Positions 35,363 to 47,728 of a DNA stretch of 64,000 nt are shown here, in pieces. The DNA is from Ottelia alismoides (taxonomy: Eukaryota > Streptophyta > Magnoliopsida > Alismatales > Hydrocharitaceae): positions 124,001 to 188,000 of the forward strand of contig JAZKJV010009778.1 in NCBI GenBank assembly GCA_037367405.1. The letters run 5' to 3'. Below the pieces are notes generated by a model. That model did not search any database. It saw only the letters and a program-made list of their open reading frames with translations, and was not told the DNA's origin. The position numbers and the translations under genes were made by a program. Numbering within the stretch: the stretch's first letter is position 1; each line of letters begins with the position of its first letter.

Positions 35363-37700
35363 CAGGTTATAGGTTTTGGATGTGATCCATAAACTTAGGA
35401 AGACTTGGGTTCATAAGGATTGTGAAAAATTTATCGCATTTCAATTTTCGCAGCCCTGTTTTGTGATTAAATTTCGACCCTGTTTAAAATGTTTAAACAC
35501 TATATTTTCAATTGGATAATGTTCTATATTAATTAAGGAAATCGTGGGATTTGAGTTTGCGTGATTTGGAATCCGATAACTCAAGATATGATCATTTTAA
35601 TGAACATATATCCATTGTTTCGGGACTGACGAATGATGACGTAATTAAGGAGTTAATTACTGTTTTAAAACGTCTGAAAATACATTCTAATTATATAGGT
35701 TCTGTTTTAAATCAAGTTAGCAAACTTTAGAAATTAATTTTGCTTAATTTGGATTTAAATGGATGAGATATGCTAATTTTAGTAAGTGAGGGTCACTGCT
35801 GAAAATTGCAATCCTAATCATGAACCTTGTGATAGTCATTTAAGAAACTTATGAAATTAATGGTTAATTTCTTGGAATAATTATAGATAATATTTGGAAA
35901 ATATTTGAATGATAATTGTTCCCTTAAATGACATTGCCTCTACCAATAAATGATTAAATTTGATCCAGATCACCAATTGGTTACTTGATACACATTCAAC
36001 AAACATGTTACGTGAATAGGTTTGGGAATTTATCTAAGAATTTATCTTATAATAAAAATGATTTTGACTATTATCATATGGTATAATTTCGGTTGAAAAA
36101 CCGATGATCATCTCAAGTACACAATGATTGATTTAGCATTATCCTTTCCTGAGTTGGATATGGTGTCTAGTCGGGGAGCGTTGGGGTAGCAGGTTGCACC
36201 GTGTATGGTCTATCCCACTCCCGTCAGTACTGGCCATGGCAGTGGGTAGGGACTCGATAATGCTGGAGAAATCATGGTGTATTTTCTAATTATTAAAATT
36301 CGTATTAACACGTACTTTGAGATAATACTATATATTCAAGTAACAATCAAGTTTTGTTGATTGAATTGGAATGATAATTGATTTAATGTGATTAAATTAA
36401 TTATATCCAATTAAAAATACTCTATTATGAATAGATGTGTATTTCCCTTGGAAGAATTAATTATATGAATATGATTCATGATAATTAATTGAAATTTGAA
36501 TTAGAGGTGGAGGATCACATAAGTGACATCCATGGTCTCTCGTCAAGGCGAAGGGTTCCATCGTCAGATATTGTAGGTAGGAGACACCTGTCCGAAGTGA
36601 CAACTCCTGCATACAATCTATTTGGATTGGGCTCATCACTTCTCGAAAGAGTAAGGACGTATGCATAGTGACCCCAATATCGGACCCTCATATTATTGGG
36701 GCGATATTGGATTGCGCATAGCGAGTTGTATTCCTGTTGATGGTTGGTTCAATTAGTGACAGGTCAACATCACCTTAGGGGTGGTGGGCCCAGGTGTTAA
36801 AGACCGGATTGGGAGATGCAAGTTGGACTTGTAAGGCGGAATGAGTTTCCGCTTCTTTTTATCTGAGTTACAAGTTCTCATATTATTAGGATGTAATAAA
36901 GATAAGAAAGGTGATCCCAGATCTTGCTAGAGATATAATGGTAGGGAAAGAACTTTCGGTGTTGACAAGACAAAACAACTTTGATATAAAAATTCCTAAA
37001 TCAAAGTAAAATGTGTATATTTATTTATGCAAATTTCTTATTTCAGATAATCCTTCATTAAACCCACTCAATAATATACTCAATAATAACCAGTAAAATA
37101 TCATGGATTGGGTGCATGATTTAAGATATTGTACTTGCAGTTGGACACGTAATGTATGTGGTTGCAATGTGCAAGTTTCCTTGTAATAATAAGGAATGAC
37201 AATTAAATAGACCATAGATCTACAACCCTCGGGTTTGTGTGTCTCTATAATTTTGATCTCATCGAATGTACTTTGGAAGTAACATGTCGATGAAGATCGT
37301 AATTGTCGAATAATTCTTATAAAATCTAATATGTTATGGCATGCATATGTGCTCTCAACATTTAATTACGAATGACATGGTTCACTGCATCATGCATAAT
37401 GGTAGCTCTATAAGAGATGATGTATTCAAAATGTTTGAATACCTACCTGAACCTAAATCTTTAAGCGTTAAGATGTATGTAGATATGATGAGTGTCATCA
37501 TTCTACTATCTATACTCTAGTCATTCATGAAGTTTCATAATATTCATATTATATGAATTGAATGAAGCGTGTATAAATGTTGAATTTCTCTTTTATTGAA
37601 ATATTTTGAATTCAACATAAGAGATCCTTTATCTTAAATAATGGTTGTTTAGAGATGAAAGGAGTGCAGTGGAATCATGGGTCGGACTCAAGTTAGAAGG
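35363..37700 (+). other. Copia B internal leader and gag region, no intact gag
   Basis: Aligns block by block with 12105-14600 of element A, including the strongly conserved stretch around 36170-36800. It retains the CCCCAATATCG / CGATATTGG inverted repeat near 36674-36710. The other leader hairpin is decayed here. No frame longer than 70 codons is convincing. Confidence 0.55.
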
Positions 37701-37756
37701 AAAGTCAAAGAGTTGACTGTACTTCTATGGTTTCCACACATATGACATCTAAAGAG

Positions 37757-40480
37757 TTGGATAAATGTCAATACTGCAATAAGCCGACGTATGAGTAGTA
37801 TGACTATCTACTCTATCTTGGATCCTTAGAGAAGGACCCAGATAGTGCATCGGAATAATCTACATCTACATATAATCATTGAAATTGACTTTCTTATTGG
37901 ATAAGATTAAAAGTCTAATCATTGTATCTCATTCTTCTAATAACACTTGTAATTGATTGCATATATTTTAGAAGACTAGAAAATTTGATCTTAAGGTTTA
38001 ATAGTCATCCACATGAGTATTGATGCAATTGTTGCAACAATCTCTGTTAGATAGATAGACTTCATGTTTTTAGTGGGAGAGCCCTTAGTCATAGAGAATA
38101 TCTCTACTACCTAGATATTAGAAAATACTCATAGTTTATTTTTAAATGTTGGAAATAGACATGAACTCTGGAATGGACCTAACATAAAGAGTTATGATGG
38201 ATATATTTCAGATAGTATTATGATATTTGGAGGACTCTACTAAATAGAAAATTAATGAATGGTTCATTAACATTTCTAATATTGAAAATTAAACATCATA
38301 AGATCAATAGGAGGATGAAGATCATTTGACAATGATCTGGCATCAAACCTTGGATATATGTCCGTTGATGAGATCAATAGTCTAGTAAGAGATGAAACTT
38401 TAGATAGTCTGAAATTTCAAATCTTACATGCTTGTGAATATTATATTCAAATGTCCAATGCACCCTTCTCAGGGAATGGTGTTAGATGTCGAGGTATTCA
38501 AGATCTCATACATACTGATGTATGTGGATCATCTATATCATAATAAACATTGATGATATGTGATATCATTCGATGATTATTAGTGATATGAGATTTCTTC
38601 CCTTCACCTTAGAAAGCTTTGAAATGTTCAAAAAATTTATAATTTTGGTTTAGAACCAAAATTTGAAGGAGGATGAAATGAATTTGATCTAACCTAGCTA
38701 GCTTGTACCTATTAGATGAATTCAAAGAAATACCTCATGGAGATATGAATGTCATTCCTATCTCAATCCTCCTAATGCACCTAAACTCAATTGAGTTGTA
38801 GGGAGATAAAATTAGATCATGTTTGACATGATTTGATCAATGATGAATATTAACATAATTACCTCTTAGTTTCTAAAGTATATATGTAGTAGAGACTACA
38901 ATATATATCCTTAAAAGGTTCCATGACTAGTATACTGGAATCATGCACCGGAGAGTGCTACTTCATTAGGAAAATAAAGGACGGTATTGGATACCTACTT
39001 TATGACCTTAAGATTCTTAAAAGATCTCATCTTTAAGGATGTGATTCTTAGAGGATGACTCTCTTGAGAATCAAGATGAAAATGAAGTGAAGGAACTCAT
39101 TGAATCTTGAAAAAATAATGAGGCTCCTGAAATCGGAAACTGAAAGGATAATTAAAGATGAAACACTATACCTCTTCAAATGAGTTTGAGGATGAATTCC
39201 ATGTGTCAGAGAATGATCAAACTTCATGTGATGAAGCTTCTGAAGATCATGTCATGGAAAGATGGATGTTAACAATAAAGTCTATAGTAGACTTCATATA
39301 CAAGTGCTGTATATGGACCCTCGAGGATCCACCTATATGGGTAAGACCCGTTAAGGTATAAATGGATCTTCAAGGGAAGGAGGGAACCTGATGAGAAGGT
39401 AGAGACCTTCATAGCAAAGCTCGTAGCCATGAGCTACACACTGAATAGAAGACATCACTTGCGATGAGACTTGCTCTCCAGTGACCATGCTTAAACTCAT
39501 CAGATTATTGCTAACTATAGCTACACAACCTGACTTCGACATCTTCAAGATGGAAGTCAAGATTGCATTCCTCCACAAATATCTCTCCAAGGATATTCAC
39601 ATGAAGTAGCCCCAGGGCTTCATAGTTGAGGAAAGCAAGCTGTGCAAGCTAAAGAAACTCCATCTATGAACTCAAAATAAGCTTCTTGTAGTTGGAACAT
39701 AAGATTTGATGAAATTATAAATGTTATGATTTCAGATAAAATCTTAATGTACCATGTGAAGCTTAGTGGGAGTGACATTGTGCTTATCATGCTAAATGTA
39801 GATGATACCCTAATCATTTGGAATGATATAAGGATAACAATAAGTGTTTTATAGACTGGTTATTCCGTACATTGAGATATGATCTCAAGGATACCTCTTA
39901 GATCTTAGTTCTGAAGATGTTCAGAAGTAAAGAAAAGAGGGTATTGGAACCGTCACATTAGTAGTACACCTTGGACATGTTCCATTTTCTGGAAAATGCC
40001 AAAAAAGGCTTCCTTCCCTTAAGTATAGTACTGACCTATCTAAAGGGATAACACCTCAAAGAGTTGAGGAAGTGAATGCTAGAACTGCTTGCCATTGTGC
40101 ATCAGTTACGAGAAGTCGAGTGTATGCTAGATGTGTACAAAAGTTAGATATCTTCCACACAGTGGGAGTGGTAAATGTTACTAATCCTACTAAGGAGATA
40201 AAATACTTGATTGCAGTAATAACAATATCTTCAAAGATGAAAAGATTTTTGAGATAGTGATCTCAAAGTCTTATCAAGAGCTTAAGACTTTATAGATAGT
40301 GGTCTAAAAGGTCTTAATTGTGGATACCTTAGGAGATAGATATCTCCAGGAATAAGGGTATTCTGATAAGGATTATGGACACACTGGTTATAATAATTAT
40401 TAAGATGTAGTGTCAAGGACACTATAACAGACAAGGTTGAGTATTGGTTGCATAAGATGCAACATTTGCACTGGATGCGA
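37757..40480 (+). pseudogene. Copia B pol remnant
   Basis: Zinc-knuckle start CQYC (about 37770). Pre-integrase domain at 38358-38543, with MSVDEINSLV, CEYY (second Cys of the finger lost) and a well-kept LIHTDVCGSS. RT entry region 39365-39640, with the DIHMK and PQGF blocks. Catalytic site NVDD at 39795-39806, keeping both Asp residues. RT/RNase H connection to about 40160 and an RNase H remnant near 40410-40470. A TAG at 39607-39609 interrupts the same Gln codon that is TAA in element A. Not functional. Confidence 0.85.
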
Positions 40481-40639
40481 GCACTGTTACTTGGGGATAT
40501 GCAAGTGCCGTAAAAGGACTTAGCGTAGTCTCTCAAGAACAGAGTGACTGATCAGCTTACCTAGCTATTTTCTAAAATAGCCTATGATTGTCACATGAGT
40601 ACGTGTTTAAATATTATCCCATTAATGACTCTTTGGGCT

Positions 40640-40649
40640 AGTGGGAGAT
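40640..40649 (+). other. Polypurine tract of copia B
   Basis: AGTGGGAGAT directly before the 3' LTR, identical to element A. Confidence 0.8.
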
Positions 40650-43600
40650 TGTTGGACATGCTAGCCCACGGCGAGCCATTATGCAATAAATGTTATTGCG
40701 AATATCACTCCGTGATCTGAAATGAAGAATAACTAATTTTCATAATAGGTCCATTAGTACAATTAGGGTTATGTACGATGGCCATCTTAATGATCATACA
40801 ACTGTTGATTCAAGTATTGAATCATAGAGGCCGGTGCTTGGATGAATATCTAAAGAGTTAGATTGAGGACTCATCAAGTACTGTCAAATGATTGTTAACA
40901 GATGATCTCCAGCCTGAGTAGGAGATGGCAATCCTTTCTCACTTGGCTGATATCTGATCGACCTCTTGATGCATGTCCTCTGCATGGGAATAGAGATTTG
41001 GAGGTGTCAGATTAGTTAGGTCAAAGAGTTGACTTAACGAGATCGAGATAACCAAAGTCCTATGTCATATGCTGTCACGATATAGGCATGCATCCTCTGA
41101 CCGGAGACAGATGTGTTACTATATGTCTGAGTATGTACATTTGGCAGAACAATAGGTTGATGACCTAACCAAGGTCTATACACCGACGCGATGGTGTGCA
41201 TATAAGGGCATATGAGTAATACGATCTCTCAAAGGGATCATACATGTTCATCACTGAACTGGAAGACATGAGCTCACTCATGAGATATTGGGAAGAATCA
41301 AATTTCGTGCACGATCGTCTCGCTTTGGAAGCTTGACTGAATTTCTAGGTTTGATATATATATATATACTTTTGGAAAGTATATGATCAACACCTGAGTG
41401 TGATATATGCTTTTGGAAAGTATATGATCGATACCAACTCCCAATAGTCAAATGATAGTCTTAATGATAAAACCCTGAAGGAGACAGTCTAAAAGAGATC
41501 TAAAAACTTCGGGTTTATTCTAGGCCTTCCAGTATGCAGGATGTACAGGTATTAGGAATGCCTGAGGGTGATGTGATCATAAATGATTGTATAACCATGA
41601 CGCTTCCATTCCAAGGGAGTGATGAAACAGGCCTGGATTTTAGTGACTCATCTCATAGAGAAGTAATCTGATCTTAGTCCAAATGTTGGACATTGATCTG
41701 AATGTGATTCCGATGCAATGAGAAGATTAGACTTGCGATCTTGATTTAATCAAGCATCTATGGGATGTCCGCAAGATCTGGATTTGAGACGTGATCTCAA
41801 TATCTAAGTCACTATACGTGGAACAATACAATCGTCCTGTCCTTACCAAGTATTCGCGGAGAAAGCGCATTATCCTTGAAGGAATTCGTGGATAATTTCA
41901 TTATTGATATATGTATCTGAGCAACGAGAAAAATAGATAATTAAATGTGATTTAATTATCATGAATAATATGAATTTGATTCATATTATTAGGAGAATTA
42001 TCTGAGATAATTAATTGTGATTTAATTATCAAAGATGTGAATAATGTGAATGTGATTCATGTTATTTGGGCACATGAGATATTGAGAAGAATCAAATTTC
42101 GTGCACGATCGTCTCACTTTGGAAGCTTGACTGAATTTATAGGTTTGATATATATATATATATACACTTTTGGAAAGTATATGATCAACACCTGGGTATG
42201 ATATATGCTCACTCATGACTGAACCGGTTCATCACTAAACCAGAAGACATGAGCTCACTCATGAGATATTCGAAAGAATCAAATTTCATGTACGGTCATC
42301 TTGCTTTGGAAGCTTGACTGAATTTGTAGGTTTGATATATATACTTTTGGAAAGTATATGATCAACACCTGGGTATGATATATGCTTTTGGAAAGTATAT
42401 GATCAATACCAATCCCAATAGTCAAATGAAATCTTAATGATAAAACCCTAAAGGAGACATTCTAAAAAGATCTAAAAACTTTGAGTTTATTCTGGATCTT
42501 CCAGTATGCAGGATGTACATGTATTAGGAATGCCTGAGGGTGATGTGATCATAAACGATTGTATAACCATGACGCTTCCATTCCGAGGGAGTGATGAAAC
42601 AGGTCTGGATTTTAGTGACTCCTCTCATAGAGAAGTAATCTGATCTTAGTCCGAATGTTGGACGTTGATCTGAATGTGATTCATATGCAGTGAGAAGATT
42701 AGATTTGCGATCTTGATTTAATCAAGCATCTATGGGAGGTCCGCAAGATCTGGATTAGAGATGTGATCTCAATATCCAAGTCACTATACGTGGAACAATA
42801 CAATCGCCCTGTCCTTATCTCCAAGTATCTGCGGAGAAAGTGCATTATCCTTGAAAGAGTTCATGGATAATTTCATTGTTGATATATGTATCCGAGCAAC
42901 GGAAAAATTGGATAATTAAATGTGATTTAATTATCATGAATAATATGAATTCGATTCATATTATTAGGAGAATTATCTCAGATAAATAAATATGATTTAA
43001 TTATCAAAGATGTGAATAATATAAATGTGATTCATGTTATTTGTCACATGAGAAAAGAGATCCAAGATGATTAAATGTGATTTAATTATCATGGATATGA
43101 ATAATATGTATAACACTATCCATGTTAATCAGGTATATTATAATTGTGATTTATAATATATTAAAGAGAGCTATTTGTGATTTATATTTGTTCATTAATT
43201 ATTGATGTGAATTGGATCCACATTGGATGATTAATTGAAAATATAATTTACATTTTGTTTTGGGTTGTGAATGAGATTCACATAATTTCAATGGCATAGT
43301 TTATATTTTCCACAAGATAATTTGGGATTATATTTTATGAAAATATTATCGACAAAAGATCATGATATATCATAAGATAATGAGATCGCATGATAATTAG
43401 AAGAGATTGACCAAGTCCACTCAAGAGAAGTGGATGGCTACAACTCTCCATGAGGAGAAGAGTAGCCGTCCCCTCTTCTTAGGGGATTGGTTTTAGTCTC
43501 CTCATTATCTCTCTCTAGTCAATGTGATTTAAATTGAGATTAATTATGTTGATTTATAAATATAAATAAATTCAAATTAAATAAATTGTTGATGTGTTTT

Positions 43601-44298
43601 TACAACATCTTAGCCATTGAAAGAAACAAAAATCAATCTCAACCATTGATTGTGCGTTGTCCATGGATTGAGATCTATGGACTCCCAAAACCTTATATAA
43701 GAAGAGGCACACCTTGCTCTTCGAGAGACACGTTTTTCGACAATAACATATGCTCTCTCTCCTCTCTCTCTCTATACGTCATGTGCCTCTCCCCTCTCTC
43801 TCTCTCTCTCTCTCTCTCTTATGGGTGTCCACCATGGAGCCATTGAGAGACTCATCATCGCCGCAGCATCGTCGTTATGCTGTCGAGAACTTGCTCGTGT
43901 ATCTCCGTCTCCTTCGATGTGCCTCGCTCATGAAGAAGACATTGGATCTCATGTGACGAGATCAAGAGACTCGTCGCTTGGATCATCAACATGGATTGTG
44001 AGAAGGACGCGTCTCATCAATGCGCTCGCAAGCGTCTCCTCCGTCGGATCGGACTTGAGACAGAAGGTCTATTGGTTTAGAGACTTGACCGCAACCACGC
44101 TTTAAGAGGTAACCTTAATACCTATTGTGATTTAGATGAAACGATCCAAGAAAGGTTCTTGGATCATGTAGTTTCATCACATTTAAAATTTTTAAATTCT
44201 GCTGCCCGAAGCAACTAGTGCGACTAGTCGCTCCTGATCGCATTTGATGCGATCCACATGCTTCCGTGATGCGCTTGAGGATCTTCTCATATCCTTCA
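40650..44298 (+). repeat. 3' LTR of copia B, enlarged to 3649 bp
   Basis: Starts TGTTGGACATGCTAGCCC and ends ATATCCTTCA. Relative to the 5' LTR it carries about 989 extra bases. A block containing GAAGAATCAAATT and the TATATGATCAACACCTG region occurs three times (about 41290, 42090 and 42275), and the following hairpin block occurs twice (about 41935-42060 and 42905-43050). The junctions lie at CACATGAG (about 42070) and ATATGCTCACTCATG (about 42203). Confidence 0.92.
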
Positions 44299-44303
44299 AA
44301 ATT
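44299..44303. repeat. Target site duplication of copia B (right)
   Basis: AAATT, identical to 32684-32688. Only 18 bases separate it from the next LTR. Confidence 0.9.
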
Positions 44304-44321
44304 AAGATATTAGAATTTAGA

Positions 44322-47300
44322 TGATGGAGGGCGGCCCGAGCGACAGAGGTTAAGTGATATCAAAGGTCGTTGCAACCTCAACCACTCGAACTGGGCTCAA
44401 CGAGAAATAAGAGACCACCAAAAAAATCAAACAAACACGAAAACAAGGCAAGCGATCTTGCTATTTATTTAACCTGGTATAGCAACCAGGGTCGAACACA
44501 AGGAGCACGAAAAGAATCCTACGAAGTAGTCAAGTAATCCAAAAAGAAATCAAAATGTTTTTGGTGGCTTTTAATTATATATATATATATATTTATATTT
44601 TCTAATTGAGAAAATGAACAAGAAAATAGAAGTAAACACAACACAACAATTTTTATCAAGATATAAAAAGCTCAAAAATCAAAAATAAAATTATTTTTGT
44701 GTTTTTAGAATATTCAAGTGTTTTTGGGTATTATATGGGTTTTTTCTTATTTTTCTAGGATTTTCTAAAAATAAAAGAAAGATGAAATAATAAGCAGTGT
44801 ATAGCTTGGATAAAAAGGCAAATTAAAAATATCTAAAATGCCTCTAAAATCCTGGCAGTAATTTTACATGAAAGTATAAAATAAAATCTACCTACAGAAA
44901 CTGAAACACATTTTTTTAGAGAATTCTTAATTATTTTTATAAGGTTTTTAGTCCTTTGAAATTTTTAAGTGTTTTATAAAAGATAATAGAATGAAAATAA
45001 TAAAGAAATTAAAGCAACACAAAACAAACACTCACAATTTTTTTGTAAATTTTAAAGTTATTTTTCTATTTTTTATGGGTTTTCTAAAATAGATAGGGAT
45101 ATTTTTTAGGGTTTTTGATTTTTAGAAAATAGCAAATAAAATCAAAATACATCTAAAAAATTATCAAAAATATTACACAATAGCAAGAGCTACTGGTAAT
45201 TTTTTGGGACATTTTGGAGTAGTTTTGACATTTATTTGATTAAAAATGCAACACAGAGTTCGTAGGGACTGAAAAGCAAGTTCTTTAAGTTTCTGTATTA
45301 AAAGATAACACGTGTAACAAGTCTGGGGGCAACCATGCAATTTCACCAATAAATTCGGCACATGCATCAAAAACACATTCACAGGGGCATATTTGCAATT
45401 TCAGAAAGTATTCATTCAACAGATAACCATAAACAAGTCCATGACTAAAACTGTAAAAACACCAAGGTGCACGTGACGAAGCACGTGTCTCCAGACAAAG
45501 GGGACTAAAGTGCAAATAACAGAAACTACAAGGGGCAAAATGCAAATAAGTTCAACTACGAAAAAAATTTATAGACTAAAAGGTAGACTAAAATAAATGC
45601 GGGGTAAAAAGAGAAAGATACCCTCGGAGCACGTGAGGCATACGTGGGGTGGACGTGTGTTGACCGTTGGAGATGGGTATGGACGTGCGGTTCTGATGGT
45701 ATCAGGCGTCAGATCTGACGGTGCCAAACGGTCGGGGACGTGGTGCGTACGTGACTGTCAGACTTGGCATCCAACGGTCTGACAAGGCAGCTGGATGAAT
45801 GGCTATGATCTGATCTGGAAGGTCCCCGTCGATCCAACACTGCAGCACTGGTCTAGAGGAACATGCATCATGCGAACTTCGTCGGAGCAAGGGAAGAGAT
45901 CTCTAGCTCTGATGGAAGATCGGAGGACACCAAGGTGAAGGCATGTTGCTTCCGGGTCAACTGGGCGGCTCGAATGGATGCTCCAACAGCTGGATGGATG
46001 TGTCGACGGCGATGGCCTGGAGCTGCTCCGGCGAGCTCTGGGGAAGGTTGAAAGATGACCCCAACACACAAAACAAACTGTAGAGGGTAGCTCTGACTCA
46101 GAGCTGTGCTCCGGTCGGGTTATTTGGGCTAACAAGGAAAGAAGCGACGTGAGGTGGACTTTGGTCTCCGACGAAGGTGACGGAAGGAGACCTCGAGCCT
46201 AATCTCGGCTAGATAGGCTAAGATTAGGGTGATCAGGGTATGGATCTAGATGAAGGGTGGATGTGTGATGATATCGAAGCAGCTGGGATGGGGGAACGAA
46301 GCTCCGACCGGCTGGTCGGAGCTGGCGGAGTGACGGCGGCGCTAAGAAGAAAGATTTGATCGAAATGAAAAAGGCGGAGGATAAGAGGCTCACCTGAAGT
46401 TCTGGATCAACTCCTGGGCTCCAGGCGAAGGGGTCGTCGGGATAATGGCCTCGACCGAGCAGCGTCAAGCAAGGGAGGCTACTCACGGCGGAACTCCGAC
46501 CACGATGGCTGAGCTGTGGTGTCGCTGCACCAAATCGAACGCCATGCGGTGCTCCAGACGGTTGTCACTCAGCTGGATGTGGCTAGGGTATCGAGAGAGA
46601 GCGAGGCACGAGCTGGCTGCCTGGGGGAGCGGATGAGAAGATTTTATATCATTCCCAGGTGGCTGGAGAGATCGGGTGGAAGCACGTGAATCGAGGAAGA
46701 TCCGCACCTTCCTAGGGATCCGCGAAGGTCAAGGATCCACGAGGAAGGTGCGGGCGAAGAATCAGGGCAAGGGCACGCATGATCTGCCCAAGAGAATTTA
46801 AAGAAGAAAGTTCGGTGGAGCAGTTGGGTCGGGTCAAGCCCTGAAAGAGGGGGTTGACCCGGGTCAATGCTCCGACGTGGACCAATCACAGGCATCGGGG
46901 GAAAATACAAGATAAACTACAGGACAAAATAGCAAGGAAAATAAAAAATAAATAGATTAAAAATAATAAACGAATTTAAATTTAAAAATGAATAAAATGA
47001 AAAATATTTATTATTTTTAAGGGATTTTTCTATGATTTTTATTTTATTTTATGGAAAATAAATTACTCTATATATAGTGTGTTGTATTATATACAGATAT
47101 ATTATACTTATGGATTTTGCACAATTATTTTTAATTTATTATTTTTACAAAAATACCCCCATTTTATAGTTTATTTATTTACAATATGATTTTTGGAGTT
47201 ATAAAACAATTTTTCTTTTATTTTTATTATTTACTTACAAGTATAAAATAAATAGACAAGGGGATATATATATATATACATGTACTATGTACTAGTGAGA

Positions 47301-47715
47301 GAGAATTTTTATTTTCTTTTTCTTTTTCATTTTTATTTTATTTTTTTAGATATATATACAAGGAGGTAAAAACATATTTTTATTTTTATTTTGGCAAGCA
47401 AAATAATTTATTTAATCATGCCCACAATATGTACATTCTAGAGTGGCCCTATCTCTCTCTACATGTTTACTTGGCGATCAGGCTAATGCTTGGCCCTCTC
47501 TTGGGGTTCGGTCACTTGGTATTTATTCTAAATACTTCCTTCTTTTTCTTTTTATTCTTTATTCCTTTATTTTTGCACAAATACATGCTAATTATGTATT
47601 ATTAACACATGCATGCATATTGCTAACTTATTCTATTTACACCTATTTACATGATGCTTTGCCAAGATAATTAGCTAAAATAAAAGAATAAAGAGTGATG
47701 AACAGGAATTCATCA
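44322..47715 (-). repeat. 3' LTR of minus-strand Tat/Athila-like gypsy (3394 bp)
   Basis: On the minus strand it starts TGATGAATTCCTGTTCATC (47715 downward) and ends GGGCCGCCCTCCATCA. It directly follows a G-rich purine tract. A TATA box TATAAAA lies at 46648-46642, and downstream (46640 to about 45600) the transcribed part is GC-rich. The end region carries TGTTCGACCCTGG, typical of this group. The GC-rich block produces many long spurious frames on both strands (45597-46910). The second LTR of this element is not in the window. Confidence 0.75.
46642..46648 (-). promoter_or_regulatory. TATA box of the minus-strand gypsy LTR
   Basis: TATAAAA on the minus strand, followed by a GC-rich transcribed region. 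A CACGTG motif lies about 35 bases upstream (near 46683). Confidence 0.6.
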
Positions 47716-47728
47716 CCCCCTATACTTT
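47716..47728 (-). other. Polypurine tract of the minus-strand gypsy
   Basis: Reads AAAGTATAGGGGG on the minus strand, directly against the LTR start. A small hairpin (TTTGCTA with TAGCAAA) lies just upstream of it. Confidence 0.75.

Larger units (their letters stand above)
32689..44298 (+). mobile_element. Copia element B, structurally complete, coding-defective
   Basis: An 11.6 kb element of the same family as A. It has a 5' LTR at 32689-35348, a primer site at 35351, an internal region to 40649 and a 3' LTR at 40650-44298. It has TG...CA ends and a perfect AAATT duplication. The 3' LTR is 989 bp longer than the 5' LTR because of an internal duplication. The pol order matches A, and the RT is better preserved, but stops and frameshifts remain throughout. 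Confidence 0.93.

Noticed and set aside
45597..46910. Cluster of frames on both strands in a GC-rich block, at first sight a gene island
   Set aside because: The block lies inside the minus-strand gypsy LTR, downstream of its TATA box, and has no domain or consistent frame.
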